From the NCBI GenBank assembly GCA_938015595.1, contig CALLPI010000018.1, forward strand, positions 1 to 64,000: a DNA stretch of 64,000 bases, written 5' to 3'. Position 1 is the first letter of the stretch. The number at the start of each line of letters is the position of its first letter. This stretch comes from an uncultured Saprospiraceae bacterium. GTDB taxonomy: Bacteria; Bacteroidota; Bacteroidia; Chitinophagales; Saprospiraceae. Of the stretch, positions 44,892 through 52,853 are shown one piece after another. Under the pieces are notes generated by a model that worked only from the letters and a program-made list of their open reading frames with translations, did not search any database and was not told the origin of the DNA. The position numbers and the translations under genes were made by a program.

Positions 44892-45779
44892 ATGGCAATG
44901 CCTGTTAGAGTTGATGCAGACGCCCATCGCAAAGGGCTGGCCGCAGTGATAACAGCTGCCGTGTTGTGGAGCACGGGGGGGCTTTTCATCAAGCTATTGC
45001 CCTTTGATGCGCTCACTATCTTGTGCTATCGCTCCTTGTTTGCCGGCATATTATTTGCGGTGCTGTTTCGGCGGGTTCTTTTCAAGCTGGATGCGCTAAC
45101 CCTGGCCATCAGCCTGATGTATGCCGGGTTGCTATGGACGTTTGTCACTTCTACCAAGCTCACCACAGCAGCTAACGCCATATTCCTGCAGTATACTGCA
45201 CCGGTGTACATCATGCTGTTGGAGCCGCTGCTGTTCAAAACCCGTCTGCGGCGCATAGACCTCATTAGCCTACCAGTGTGTGTAGCGGGCATGTTGCTGT
45301 TTTTTGCCGACGATCTCCAGATAGGCGATGCGCGGGGCAACTGGATCGCGCTAGGCTCAGGCGCAATGTTGGCTGGTATCATTCTGGGGCAGCGCTTCAA
45401 CGAGCCAGAGCGCTACGAAACGGCCATCTTCTGGGGCAATGTATGGGTAGCCCTCATAGGATTGCCCGCCTGGCTGCAAGCACCTGCACCTACACCTGCT
45501 CAGTGGGGCATGTTGCTGTTCCTTGGTTTTATACAGATTGGCTTGGGGTACGTACTATTCAACTACGGCCTCAAGCGCGTACCAGCCCTGGAAAGTTCAC
45601 TACTGGCCATGCTGGAGCCGGTGCTCAATCCGGTATGGGTGGTTATTGGTTATGGAGAATGGCCGGGCTTGTGGGCACTACTGGGTGGCAGCATAATTGT
45701 GGTTATGTTGGCTGTTCGCACTTATGTATCTTACCCTCAGAAGCCTTTGACTAATTCAAACACTCGGCACTCGGAATAG
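44892..45779 (+). CDS. EamA/DMT-family transporter
   Basis: 295 residues, ten predicted membrane segments in two EamA halves. The first begins KGLAAVITAAVLWSTGGLFI, the second near NWIALGSGAMLAGIILGQRF; the second-half signature YVLFNYGLKRVPALESSLLA and the PVLNPVWVVIGYGEWPG end are typical. Drug/metabolite exporters of this type move amino acids, nucleotides or unknown metabolites. The ATG at 44892 is chosen because the upstream frame runs through the palindromic repeat. A near -7 element (CACCTTTG) is at 44861-44868. Confidence 0.88.
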   Translation: MAMPVRVDADAHRKGLAAVITAAVLWSTGGLFIKLLPFDALTILCYRSLFAGILFAVLFRRVLFKLDALTLAISLMYAGLLWTFVTSTKLTTAANAIFLQYTAPVYIMLLEPLLFKTRLRRIDLISLPVCVAGMLLFFADDLQIGDARGNWIALGSGAMLAGIILGQRFNEPERYETAIFWGNVWVALIGLPAWLQAPAPTPAQWGMLLFLGFIQIGLGYVLFNYGLKRVPALESSLLAMLEPVLNPVWVVIGYGEWPGLWALLGGSIIVVMLAVRTYVSYPQKPLTNSNTRHSE

Positions 45780-45897
45780 CGGCTAGCAACAAAATAATCG
45801 GCCTTGCCCGCTCATGGGCAGTTGTACGGCCTCGCTTGGGCAACCCACTTTTTCGTTTTTTGCTTTCTTCCGCCGCTCGCAGGAGGTACCCCGCACC

Positions 45898-46857
45898 TTA
45901 CAGCCTCTCTACCAACTCTACGCGGCGGTTGAGCCGACGACCTTCATCCGTGCGGTTGTTGCCGACGGGAGACAGCGGGCCTACACCGCGCGCTATGAGC
46001 TGGGCTACACTGATGCCGCGAGAGATGAGCGCCCTGACCACGGCGTCAGCGCGTTGCTGAGAGAGGGTCATATTGGCTTCCAGGCTGCCTGTGTCGTCGG
46101 TGTGGCCAGCGACATAGAAGGTGCGGCCAGGTCGGGTTTTGACGAAAGCAGCTATTTCGTTCAGCACGGCTTCCGAGGCGGGCAATATGACGGCATTGCC
46201 GGTCTCAAACAAGATGTCATACAATACTACTTTGCCGGATTCAGAGATGGACTTGGCCATGTAGGTAGCATCCACTTTTACTTTGCCTGTATCCATGGCG
46301 GTAGTTTCCAATATGTCCAAGAAGATATAGACCTGTTCGTTTATTTCAGCCAGTGCCAGTACCACGTAGGCCGTGCCGTTGGCGGTGTTTTTGCGCGCTG
46401 ACAGGTAGTGTGACCCGCTATACACATTGGTATTGTACTTGGGGCAGTTGCCGTTGGTACGTTGCTCTATTTTGTTGGCATTGCCATAAGAGCCGAAGGT
46501 AAGCACAAAAAAATTAGCATATCCTCTGGCCATACATTTGTCGGCGATGCAGGAAAACAGGATGTCAAACCCACCCTTTCGCAATTGCTGCTCATAGTTG
46601 CGAAAGATTTCCAGGATACTCTTGCCCCTAGGGCCTAAATAGATGTAGGCGCTCAGTTTGCCTTCGGGCGTCAAGGCATTGGGAATGCCGTCGCTGGTTC
46701 CAGGTTCAGTGGCAATCAGGTAACTGGTATAGTTGCTGGCATAGCTGCACAACCAGGAAGCGCCGTCGTAACGGCTGATTAAAGGGTGGTCTTCTTGAGC
46801 GAAGAGTGTAATGGCTCCAAAAACAAATAATAGGGAAATAAGCAAGCGGATTTTCAT
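45898..46857 (-). CDS. DUF4892-like OmpA-family outer-membrane protein
   Basis: 319 residues. Signal peptide (RLLISLLFVFGAITLFAQ) then a region starting DHPLISRYDGASWLCSY that matches the DUF4892 opening, with a KGGFDILFSC block. The C-terminal OmpA-like peptidoglycan-binding domain (about 200-319) shows DILFETGNAVILPAS, VAGHTDDTGSLEANMTLSQQ and LNRRVELVERL, with the peptidoglycan-contacting Asp and Arg present. The long upstream extension of the frame (to 47160) is low-complexity and lacks a signal, so the ATG at 46857 is preferred. It ends convergent with the EamA gene. Confidence 0.88.
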   Translation of the reverse strand: MKIRLLISLLFVFGAITLFAQEDHPLISRYDGASWLCSYASNYTSYLIATEPGTSDGIPNALTPEGKLSAYIYLGPRGKSILEIFRNYEQQLRKGGFDILFSCIADKCMARGYANFFVLTFGSYGNANKIEQRTNGNCPKYNTNVYSGSHYLSARKNTANGTAYVVLALAEINEQVYIFLDILETTAMDTGKVKVDATYMAKSISESGKVVLYDILFETGNAVILPASEAVLNEIAAFVKTRPGRTFYVAGHTDDTGSLEANMTLSQQRADAVVRALISRGISVAQLIARGVGPLSPVGNNRTDEGRRLNRRVELVERL

Positions 46858-47337
46858 GAAGCAGTTTTTAAAGTGTTTGATTATTGGTTTTTTTACTCTA
46901 CAAAGTAGAGTATTTATCATTAACTGCATGTTAAATTTAATTTTTTTTATTTTTTGCCCATTTAAGCACTGATTTTTCTGTAAAATGAAAATTATTGCAT
47001 AATTTTGACCATTAATTATTTGATCAAATTTCTCTTTTGCCATGCTTGCTCCTCTGAAAAAAACGCCCATTATCTTAGCGGTACCAGCTACTAGTGTTGC
47101 CTCGTTTTCAAGGATTACGCCTGTATGTATTTTCGTTGTTGGGGGGATAGCCTTCCACAACGCAACTCCCCATCAAAGTGGGGTATAAGAGGGCTTCATA
47201 TAAAGTAAAGGCTTGCTGATGTGTCAAAATAGACAACACCCAATGAGCCAGGTGGCTATGCGTATGACCTCTCTGCCTGTATCGCACAAGAAACGCTCGC
47301 CGATGCAGAATTTAACACTACAACAACAATTTACACA
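46858..47337. other. 480-bp AT-rich divergent intergenic region
   Basis: It contains a perfect palindrome at 46894-46912 and long A/T runs. A 48-codon ORF (47042-47188, plus strand) begins MLAPLKKTPIILAV but has no recognised family or promoter; I do not call it a gene. Confidence 0.5.
46894..46912. promoter_or_regulatory. 19-bp palindrome upstream of the OmpA-family gene
   Basis: TACTCTAC, three A, GTAGAGTA: perfect 8-bp arms, 37-55 bp upstream of the ATG at 46857. Read on the minus strand the centre contains CTACTTTG, close to a -7 element, so a repressor site over the promoter is plausible. Confidence 0.45.
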
Positions 47338-48162
47338 ATGCCTACAGCGCTCAAGATAATCCTCGCCATAGGAATCATCATCATTGCCATACCCTTGTTG
47401 TACGCGGGTTTATTTTTCGTCATTGTATTCTACCACGAAATTAAGCCCCCTGAGCGAATACAGCTCTTCTGGGCAGAACACGAAGGGCTGACTATTGAGA
47501 TGGTCAAACTGCTAAAAATACGCCTGGGCGACTCTGATGTGCAGTATATCCTCTTTTTGAATGACCAGCCAGCTTGGTCAAATAACAGAGTCCTCGATAA
47601 AAAGATCAAGAATGTTGCCAACTGGCCTAGGCCTGTGCTCCGAGAAGATCTCCAAAAAATCATTGCGATGCGGTATGTATTGCCCGATAGTATTGAAAGC
47701 TGGAAAGGATCAGACATTTGGATTGACCCTGCTCAATTTTCAAGGGAGGACTTTGAGCGGTTGTGCGATTTTATTGAAACCCGCTATCAGGATGATCCCC
47801 ACAATGCCTTCGAAGGACAGAAATCCGGCGACATGACGTTTTACTTCCGCTGGATTATCTATGCAGATGCTACTCAGTTTTCTGAACGCGTGTACACCGC
47901 CCCGAGGCCAGACAACCGAAAAGAATTTGTGGTCTTACGCCTCAACGGTCACGTGGTTCATTATCTCGAAAACGAGGACGGATACGAAAAAATAATATAC
48001 TCCGGCGATTTAGATACCAATACGTACCACATCAGCCTCGTCGAAGGCTACTTTGGTGAATATCTGAAAGTTGGAGAAAGAACGCCTTACCAGTACTTTG
48101 TTGACAAAAACGGAAACAGGCTTACTGATTACTTTTCAATTTCTATAGACAGCAGCCGCTGA
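47338..48162 (+). CDS. Hypothetical membrane-anchored protein (orphan)
   Basis: 274 residues, not recognised. One N-terminal membrane segment (residues about 5-31, ALKIILAIGIIIIAIPLLY) is followed by a soluble domain with SWKGSDIWIDPAQFSREDFE, FYFRWIIYADATQFSER and a C-terminal RTPYQYFVDKNGNRLTDYF. Composition is more AT- and Lys/Ile-rich than neighbouring genes, and it is flanked by long non-coding stretches, which fits acquisition from elsewhere (inference). Confidence 0.65.
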   Translation: MPTALKIILAIGIIIIAIPLLYAGLFFVIVFYHEIKPPERIQLFWAEHEGLTIEMVKLLKIRLGDSDVQYILFLNDQPAWSNNRVLDKKIKNVANWPRPVLREDLQKIIAMRYVLPDSIESWKGSDIWIDPAQFSREDFERLCDFIETRYQDDPHNAFEGQKSGDMTFYFRWIIYADATQFSERVYTAPRPDNRKEFVVLRLNGHVVHYLENEDGYEKIIYSGDLDTNTYHISLVEGYFGEYLKVGERTPYQYFVDKNGNRLTDYFSISIDSSR

Positions 48163-48358
48163 GTACTCTTGGAGCAATAAAGAGAGGGCTTAGCCCTGGG
48201 GGCAGCTGCACCCCCCTGCTCCCTTCCACGAGTAAAGAAACTGAGCCCATACTGTACCCTGTTGAAAATCATTTGGCCGCGCGCAGGCCGGGCTGCACTT
48301 CTGCCACTTGCGGCACCCCGTAAATTTGGGGCCGTAGAGGAGGTATCGCCCTAAAAAC

Positions 48359-48394
48359 AGTAAGTCGCACCTCCCATTGGCGGTACGACTTACT
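48359..48394. repeat. Inverted repeat with AGTAAGT ends
   Basis: Arms AGTAAGTCGCACC (48359-48371) and GGTACGACTTACT (48382-48394) pair in 12 of 13 positions around a 10-base loop. Confidence 0.6.
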
Positions 48395-48498
48395 CCGAAA
48401 ATCATAATCCCATGAACAATTAAAACAACTCTTGCACTCCCGAAAGAGCTATATCTTAACAACTTTTTAGTTGGAACTTGTCAATTGATAAGTTTGAA

Positions 48499-48535
48499 GA
48501 TAGTAAGTTGGCCTTCCACGAGCCAACTTACTATC
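48499..48535. repeat. Perfect 14-bp inverted repeat with AGTAAGT core
   Basis: Arms GATAGTAAGTTGGC (48499-48512) and GCCAACTTACTATC (48522-48535) around a 9-base loop. Not followed by a T-run. Confidence 0.7.
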
Positions 48536-48817
48536 GGCAAACGAAAAATTCCCATGTTTCTTTGTCCAAACCAGCACGCCAACTCTTTTGCCAGCGCTAC
48601 ATCTCGTTTGACAGTACAAACATCTTATGATTTTCGAGATATGACAAAGACAAAAATCTAGATTTGTGAAAAATAAATTAGGGCGTAATTTAAACAGATC
48701 TCCTTTTTTAAGGACGCATTTCCGTCAAATAATATGAATTTTTGTGAAAAAATAAACCTGCTTACTGTACTTCTTCTGCGCAATTTTTTTTAAGCCCAAA
48801 CCACAGGTAGCGGCCTT

Positions 48818-50296
48818 TCAATCCGGAATGCGATGCCACCAGGGCTGCGCGCGCTCCAACTGGCCGGCCAACTGGAAGAGCAAGTCTTCACGGCCAAAGG
48901 CAGCACTGAACATCACGCCTACTGGCAGGTTATCAGCAGTCCAGTGCAAAGGCACTGACATGGAGGGTTGCCCGGTCATATTGGCAAAGGCTGTGTAAGG
49001 CATGTAGCTGTAAATCTGTTCAGCCAATTTGCGCACACTAGCCTTGAGCAGACCGCCCCAGCCCAGGGTGTTGATGAAGGCAATAGCGCGTTGCTCTGCT
49101 GGCGTAGGCTTGAGCGCCCCAATAGCAAAGGGGGGCTTGGCTACGGTGGGGGTCAGCAGGCAGTCCCATTGCTCGTGGAAAGCACCCACGCGTCGTGCCA
49201 AGTCGTTCCAGCGGCGGCGTGCAAAGGCATAGTCTTTGGCTGAGTAAGCCTTGCCTAGCAAGCCTAGCATATATGTGGTTGCTTCTACGTCTTTAGGGGT
49301 AACTCTCCTGCCCAGGAAGCCGGATAGTTTCTCTAAGTCGGCGGCTGCTTCGCCCATTACTATAATGATGAACACTTCTGTGAGGTCTTCCTTTTGATAG
49401 GGCAGGGCTACCTCCTCTACCTTGTGCCCAAGCGCCTGCAGTAATGCTGCAGTGTTTTCTACTGCTTGAACGCACTCCTTGTCCACTTCATGCCCCAAGG
49501 TGTGCTTGGCGGTGAAGCCAATGCGCAAAGGCGCTGGCTCCTGCTGCACAGCTTGCAAATAGGGGCCAGTGGGCGTCGCAATGTGGAAGGGATCGCCAGG
49601 TGCTGGTGCGCAGAGCGCATCCAAAAAAACTGCACTGTCTCTGACCGAGCGGCTCAAGCAGCCCTCCACCACGGCACCGCTCCACATCTCGCCTTTGAAG
49701 GGAGCCAGCGTCAGCCGTCCGCGGCTGGGTTTGAGGCCAAAGAGGCCGTTGCAAGAGGCTGGTATGCGAATGGAGCCGCCACCATCGCTGGCTGTGGCTA
49801 TGGGTACCATGCCAGCCGCTACTGCTGCCCCCGACCCGCCGCTAGAGCCGCCGGCACTCCGCGCAGGATTCCAGGGGTTGTGCGTGGGGCCAAAGTATTC
49901 TGGCTCAGTAAACGGCGTGAGTCCAAACTCTGGTGTGTTTGTTTTGCCAAAATACACCAACCCAACCTCGCGAAAGCGCTTGACCAGCACGCTATCTTCT
50001 GGCGAGTAATAGCCTTCGTACCCCCGGCAGCCCGTGCGCAAAGGGAAGCCCTTGACCTCCAGCCCCAGATCTTTGATGAGAAAGGGTACGCCAGCAAACG
50101 GCGCCTGCCGATCCACCCGGGCGGCCAGGCGCCGCCCTTCGTCGTACATCTTATGGATTACGGCATTGAGTTGAGGGTTGACGGCTTCCGTGCGGGCTAT
50201 GGCGATGTCCAGCAATTCAAGCGGGGTAACGTCTCCCTTGCGCACCAGCTCAGCTAAGCCCAGGGCGTCGTAGCGGCGGTATTCGTCAAAAGTCAT
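48818..50296 (-). CDS. Amidase-signature family hydrolase
   Basis: 492 residues, amidase signature family with Ser-cisSer-Lys triad. Lys is in PFLIKDLGLEVKG; the Gly/Ser-rich core SAGGSSGGSGAAVAAGMVPI and DGGGSIRIPASCNGLFGLKP give the cis-Ser and nucleophile Ser. The start MTFDEYRRYDALGLAELVRK matches family N-termini; 50 in-frame codons upstream run into the palindromic repeat, and a perfect -7 element lies at 50343. The closest named relatives are generic amidases and 6-aminohexanoate-cyclic-dimer hydrolase-like enzymes; the substrate is not evident. It is unlikely to be GatA, as no gatB or gatC is nearby. Confidence 0.92.
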   Translation of the reverse strand: MTFDEYRRYDALGLAELVRKGDVTPLELLDIAIARTEAVNPQLNAVIHKMYDEGRRLAARVDRQAPFAGVPFLIKDLGLEVKGFPLRTGCRGYEGYYSPEDSVLVKRFREVGLVYFGKTNTPEFGLTPFTEPEYFGPTHNPWNPARSAGGSSGGSGAAVAAGMVPIATASDGGGSIRIPASCNGLFGLKPSRGRLTLAPFKGEMWSGAVVEGCLSRSVRDSAVFLDALCAPAPGDPFHIATPTGPYLQAVQQEPAPLRIGFTAKHTLGHEVDKECVQAVENTAALLQALGHKVEEVALPYQKEDLTEVFIIIVMGEAAADLEKLSGFLGRRVTPKDVEATTYMLGLLGKAYSAKDYAFARRRWNDLARRVGAFHEQWDCLLTPTVAKPPFAIGALKPTPAEQRAIAFINTLGWGGLLKASVRKLAEQIYSYMPYTAFANMTGQPSMSVPLHWTADNLPVGVMFSAAFGREDLLFQLAGQLERAQPWWHRIPD

Positions 50297-50342
50297 GTTT
50301 GGCAGTTGGCGTAGAATGGAAAAATCTGGTTCAGGCAGGCAC

Positions 50343-50350
50343 CAAAGGTA
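50343..50350 (-). promoter_or_regulatory. Bacteroidota -7 element for the amidase (TACCTTTG)
   Basis: Perfect TAnnTTTG on the minus strand, 46 bases before the ATG at 50296; an argument against the longer start. Confidence 0.5.
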
Positions 50351-50385
50351 GCAATAATGCCAAGGAAAAACAAGCGTCCAAAAAT

Positions 50386-50457
50386 TATGCTGAGCAACGC
50401 CAAGTTTTGTGCATGAATTACAGATGTTGTGCACCAAACTTGGCAATTCGAAGTATA
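50386..50457 (+). repeat. Dispersed nested-palindrome repeat, copy C
   Basis: Core dyad 50399-50444, one mismatch in the right arm (GCACCAAACTTGGC). Outer arms TATGCT (50386-50391) and AGTATA (50452-50457). It lies upstream of the amidase promoter. Confidence 0.8.
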
Positions 50458-50573
50458 TCTATTGTATAGTTGTGTTGCCTAGGCTAAGGGCCTCCTGTGC
50501 CGCTCCGCACACTCCTCTCTATAAATCATCTACATTCACACTGTCCACGGAAGGGGGGGGGAGGGGGTAGATT

Positions 50574-50596
50574 TGACAAATTTTCAGAATTTGTCA
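50574..50596 (-). terminator. Stem-loop after the VWA-protein gene
   Basis: Arms TGACAAATT (50574-50582) and AATTTGTCA (50588-50596), 5-base loop, 20 bases past the stop at 50617. No T-run follows on the minus strand, so termination is only likely. Confidence 0.4.
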
Positions 50597-50616
50597 GATC
50601 GTGCGGCTTTCAGTGC

Positions 50617-52719
50617 TCAATATGCTCCAAAGTAACGGCGCAAAAACCACTCTAGCGTGAGCAAGCCCAACAGTAGGAAAAACAGCCACTTGAGGTGCAT
50701 AATCGGGCGGTTTTGCACTGTGTTGTAAATGACCGGCTTAACGCTTTCTTTGGCGCGGATGAGTTGAGCAACAGAAGCTATGTCATTGGGATACACGGTG
50801 GCGCCGCCAAACTTATCGCTCAGCAGACGTAGCAGGCCGTGGTCGGCGGTGGTTTCGTACAGCTCCAATTCGATGGGTTGTACGCTGAAGCGGCCTTCGT
50901 AGAAAAGGTTCTGCCCGCCAAAGTTGACACTACCCCGGAAGGTGTAGTCGCCCACAGGAAAGATACCGGGATTGAGGCTGTAGGCACGCCCCGATTTGTT
51001 GAAGGTGTACTTGAACTCCTGTTTCTGGCTGTTGGTGATAACCAGGAAGACGTCGGGGTCATTGACAAGGTCATAGTTGCTGTTGTAGAGTTCGGCGTCG
51101 AATACGACAGGTTCGTTTTCGTTGAAGATAGCCTTAGGTAGGTTGACGCGAAACTTGCGCTTGTCTTCTTTGACACCGAGGTACTGAGCGGATTTGCCTA
51201 TGAGCCCGTCAAAGATGTCGTGGTTCTGGTGTTGCAGGTAGTCGAAGAGGCGCCACTTCCAAATACCTTCGCCACAAAATACGGCGGTGCGTACACCATT
51301 TTGCTCGCCCAGTACAAGCAGAGGATAGCGGGTATCCACCTTGCCGATGCGCTGGTACAGGAGCACTTGCGCTTCAGGCGAAACCGCATACTCCCCGAAC
51401 GGAGCAATAGCCGGCGAGAAGGTGGGTAGTTGCTGAGCCAGGCGTTCGCCGAGTGTGAAGAGGCTGAACTCTGGGCTTACGCGACCTTGTACCTCGTTAG
51501 TATTGCGGCCGTCAGTGCGAATGCTCACCAGCGACTGCACTTGGTTAAGGCGGGCGTAGTTGGTTTGCAAGCCAGCGATGAACCAGCGCGGGATGCGGCG
51601 GGTCTCGATGGTGTTGAGGATGCCAGTGGCATCGTTGGTACGAGCGGGAAGTTGATGCAGGATGACAAAGTCATAGTCGGCCACGTTTTTCTTGAAATCG
51701 GCAACAAACTCTACGCTGACCTCGTAGTTTTTGTTGTTGCTCAGAGATTGCTTAAGGGCAGTGAGGTCGGGGTGAGGCACAGCAGCCAGCACGAGGATTT
51801 TCTGGCGGGCATCGAGCACTTCGATGAAGATGTCCTTGCTGTTATTGGCGGTCACGCTCTCCCCAGGTATGGCGCCGGCCACCACGCGGAAGCGCAGTAC
51901 CCCGGGACGGTCGGCGTCCAGGATGATTTCGCGCGTGACGAAGAAGTCATTTCGGTCAATGGGAATGGGCGTTTCCTGGAGTTTGCGACTGCCCTCGCCC
52001 TCCACCTTATAGATAGCAAGGTTGCTGGTAGTGCCAGCGGCGTTTTGGGCGGCAATGTCCACTTGTACAGTGAATTTATCGCCCAAGTAGGCAATCTTGT
52101 TGTGAAAAGCACGCTTGACAGCTACGTCACGTCGGGGGGTGGTATCGCCCAGGGCAATGGTATAAACTGGCACGGAGAGCGGATTGCCCAGGTAGGCGGG
52201 GTTGGCACCTTCGTTGTACAGGCCGTCGGTGGCCAGCACAATGGCGCCGAGATTTTGGTTGCTGTACAAGTCGTAGGCGTAGTGCAGGAAACGAGAAATG
52301 TTGGTGACTTTGTCTTTGTATTGAAAGTCAAGCCCTTGGCGCACGGAATCGCCAAAACTGTAAGTCTGTACCTCGTAGTCTTTTTCTAGCACCTGGCGCA
52401 GTTCCTCCACGGCGTTGCGGTAGCGCTCGGCACTACCTTCTTTTCGGAACGCCAATCCCACGGACTCAGAGGCGTCTTGCGCTAGCAAGATGATGGGCTT
52501 CTTGATGTCTTGCGTCAGGGAACGCAGCAGGGGTGAGAGCAACAGGGCGGCAATAGTGGCCACCGCCACGGCGCGTACAACGCCCAACAGTACACTGAGC
52601 CAGCGGCCTTGCTCGGCAAAGGTTTTATCGCGGAAGTAGAGCGTCAGTGCGTATCCCGTACTCAATAGCACACAAAACCCCAGGAACCAGACGGGATATT
52701 GAAAGGTCAGATTTGCCAT
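50617..52719 (-). CDS. Large membrane protein with von Willebrand A-like domain
   Basis: 700 residues. Two N-terminal membrane segments (about 9-27 and 42-64) and one near the C-terminus (about 677-693, KWLFFLLLGLLTLEWFL). Between them, residues about 75-200 form a VWA-like domain with an intact metal site (ILLAQDASESVG, DASES; then IVLATDGLYNEG). The middle has beta-sandwich regions and a glutamine-amidotransferase-like stretch (QKILVLAAVPHPDLTALKQS, DYDFVILHQLPA). Such proteins are common in Bacteroidota and related to BatA/BatB-type membrane proteins; role unknown. A perfect -7 element is at 52755. It is divergent from the next gene. Confidence 0.8.
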   Translation of the reverse strand: MANLTFQYPVWFLGFCVLLSTGYALTLYFRDKTFAEQGRWLSVLLGVVRAVAVATIAALLLSPLLRSLTQDIKKPIILLAQDASESVGLAFRKEGSAERYRNAVEELRQVLEKDYEVQTYSFGDSVRQGLDFQYKDKVTNISRFLHYAYDLYSNQNLGAIVLATDGLYNEGANPAYLGNPLSVPVYTIALGDTTPRRDVAVKRAFHNKIAYLGDKFTVQVDIAAQNAAGTTSNLAIYKVEGEGSRKLQETPIPIDRNDFFVTREIILDADRPGVLRFRVVAGAIPGESVTANNSKDIFIEVLDARQKILVLAAVPHPDLTALKQSLSNNKNYEVSVEFVADFKKNVADYDFVILHQLPARTNDATGILNTIETRRIPRWFIAGLQTNYARLNQVQSLVSIRTDGRNTNEVQGRVSPEFSLFTLGERLAQQLPTFSPAIAPFGEYAVSPEAQVLLYQRIGKVDTRYPLLVLGEQNGVRTAVFCGEGIWKWRLFDYLQHQNHDIFDGLIGKSAQYLGVKEDKRKFRVNLPKAIFNENEPVVFDAELYNSNYDLVNDPDVFLVITNSQKQEFKYTFNKSGRAYSLNPGIFPVGDYTFRGSVNFGGQNLFYEGRFSVQPIELELYETTADHGLLRLLSDKFGGATVYPNDIASVAQLIRAKESVKPVIYNTVQNRPIMHLKWLFFLLLGLLTLEWFLRRYFGAY

Positions 52720-52754
52720 CTACACATTTTTTCGAAAAAACAAACGAAGGAACG

Positions 52755-52762
52755 CAAAAGTA
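52755..52762 (-). promoter_or_regulatory. Bacteroidota -7 element (TACTTTTG)
   Basis: Perfect TAnnTTTG on the minus strand, 35 bases before the ATG at 52719. Confidence 0.45.
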
Positions 52763-52853
52763 GGATATAGAGTTTGTTTTTTATAACCCGTTTGTGCAAT
52801 CCAAAACTGTGCTTACGACGTTTGTATATGGCTAGAATAAAAATATTACCGAG

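Larger units (their letters stand above)
48163..48817. other. 655-bp non-coding region with two hairpins
   Basis: It lies between convergent genes and holds two inverted repeats (48359-48394, 48499-48535); the rest, especially 48540-48817, is AT-rich with no ORF, RNA gene or mobile-element signature that I can see. A 90-residue minus-strand frame at 48190-48462 has no family features. Confidence 0.5.
50297..50616. other. 320-bp intergenic region with promoter, repeat copy and hairpin
   Basis: It holds, from left to right, the -7 element of the amidase, palindromic repeat copy C, a G-rich run near 50552-50568 and a stem-loop at 50574-50596 just after the VWA gene. Confidence 0.6.

Noticed and set aside
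45814-46401. 195-codon plus-strand frame
   Set aside because: Antisense to the OmpA-domain coding part at 45898-46857, which has strong motifs.
47042-47188. 48-codon ORF beginning MLAPLKKTPIILAV
   Set aside because: No family, no promoter element and in AT-rich intergenic DNA; too weak to call.
48190-48462. 90-codon minus-strand frame in the 48.2-48.8 kb gap
   Set aside because: Composition unlike neighbouring proteins, no motif, and it spans one of the inverted repeats.
49466-50257. 263-codon plus-strand frame opposite the amidase
   Set aside because: Antisense shadow of a well-supported amidase-signature gene.
51430-52389. 319-codon plus-strand frame opposite the VWA-protein gene
   Set aside because: It is antisense to a protein with clear MIDAS motifs and membrane segments; its translation shows no domain or signal.
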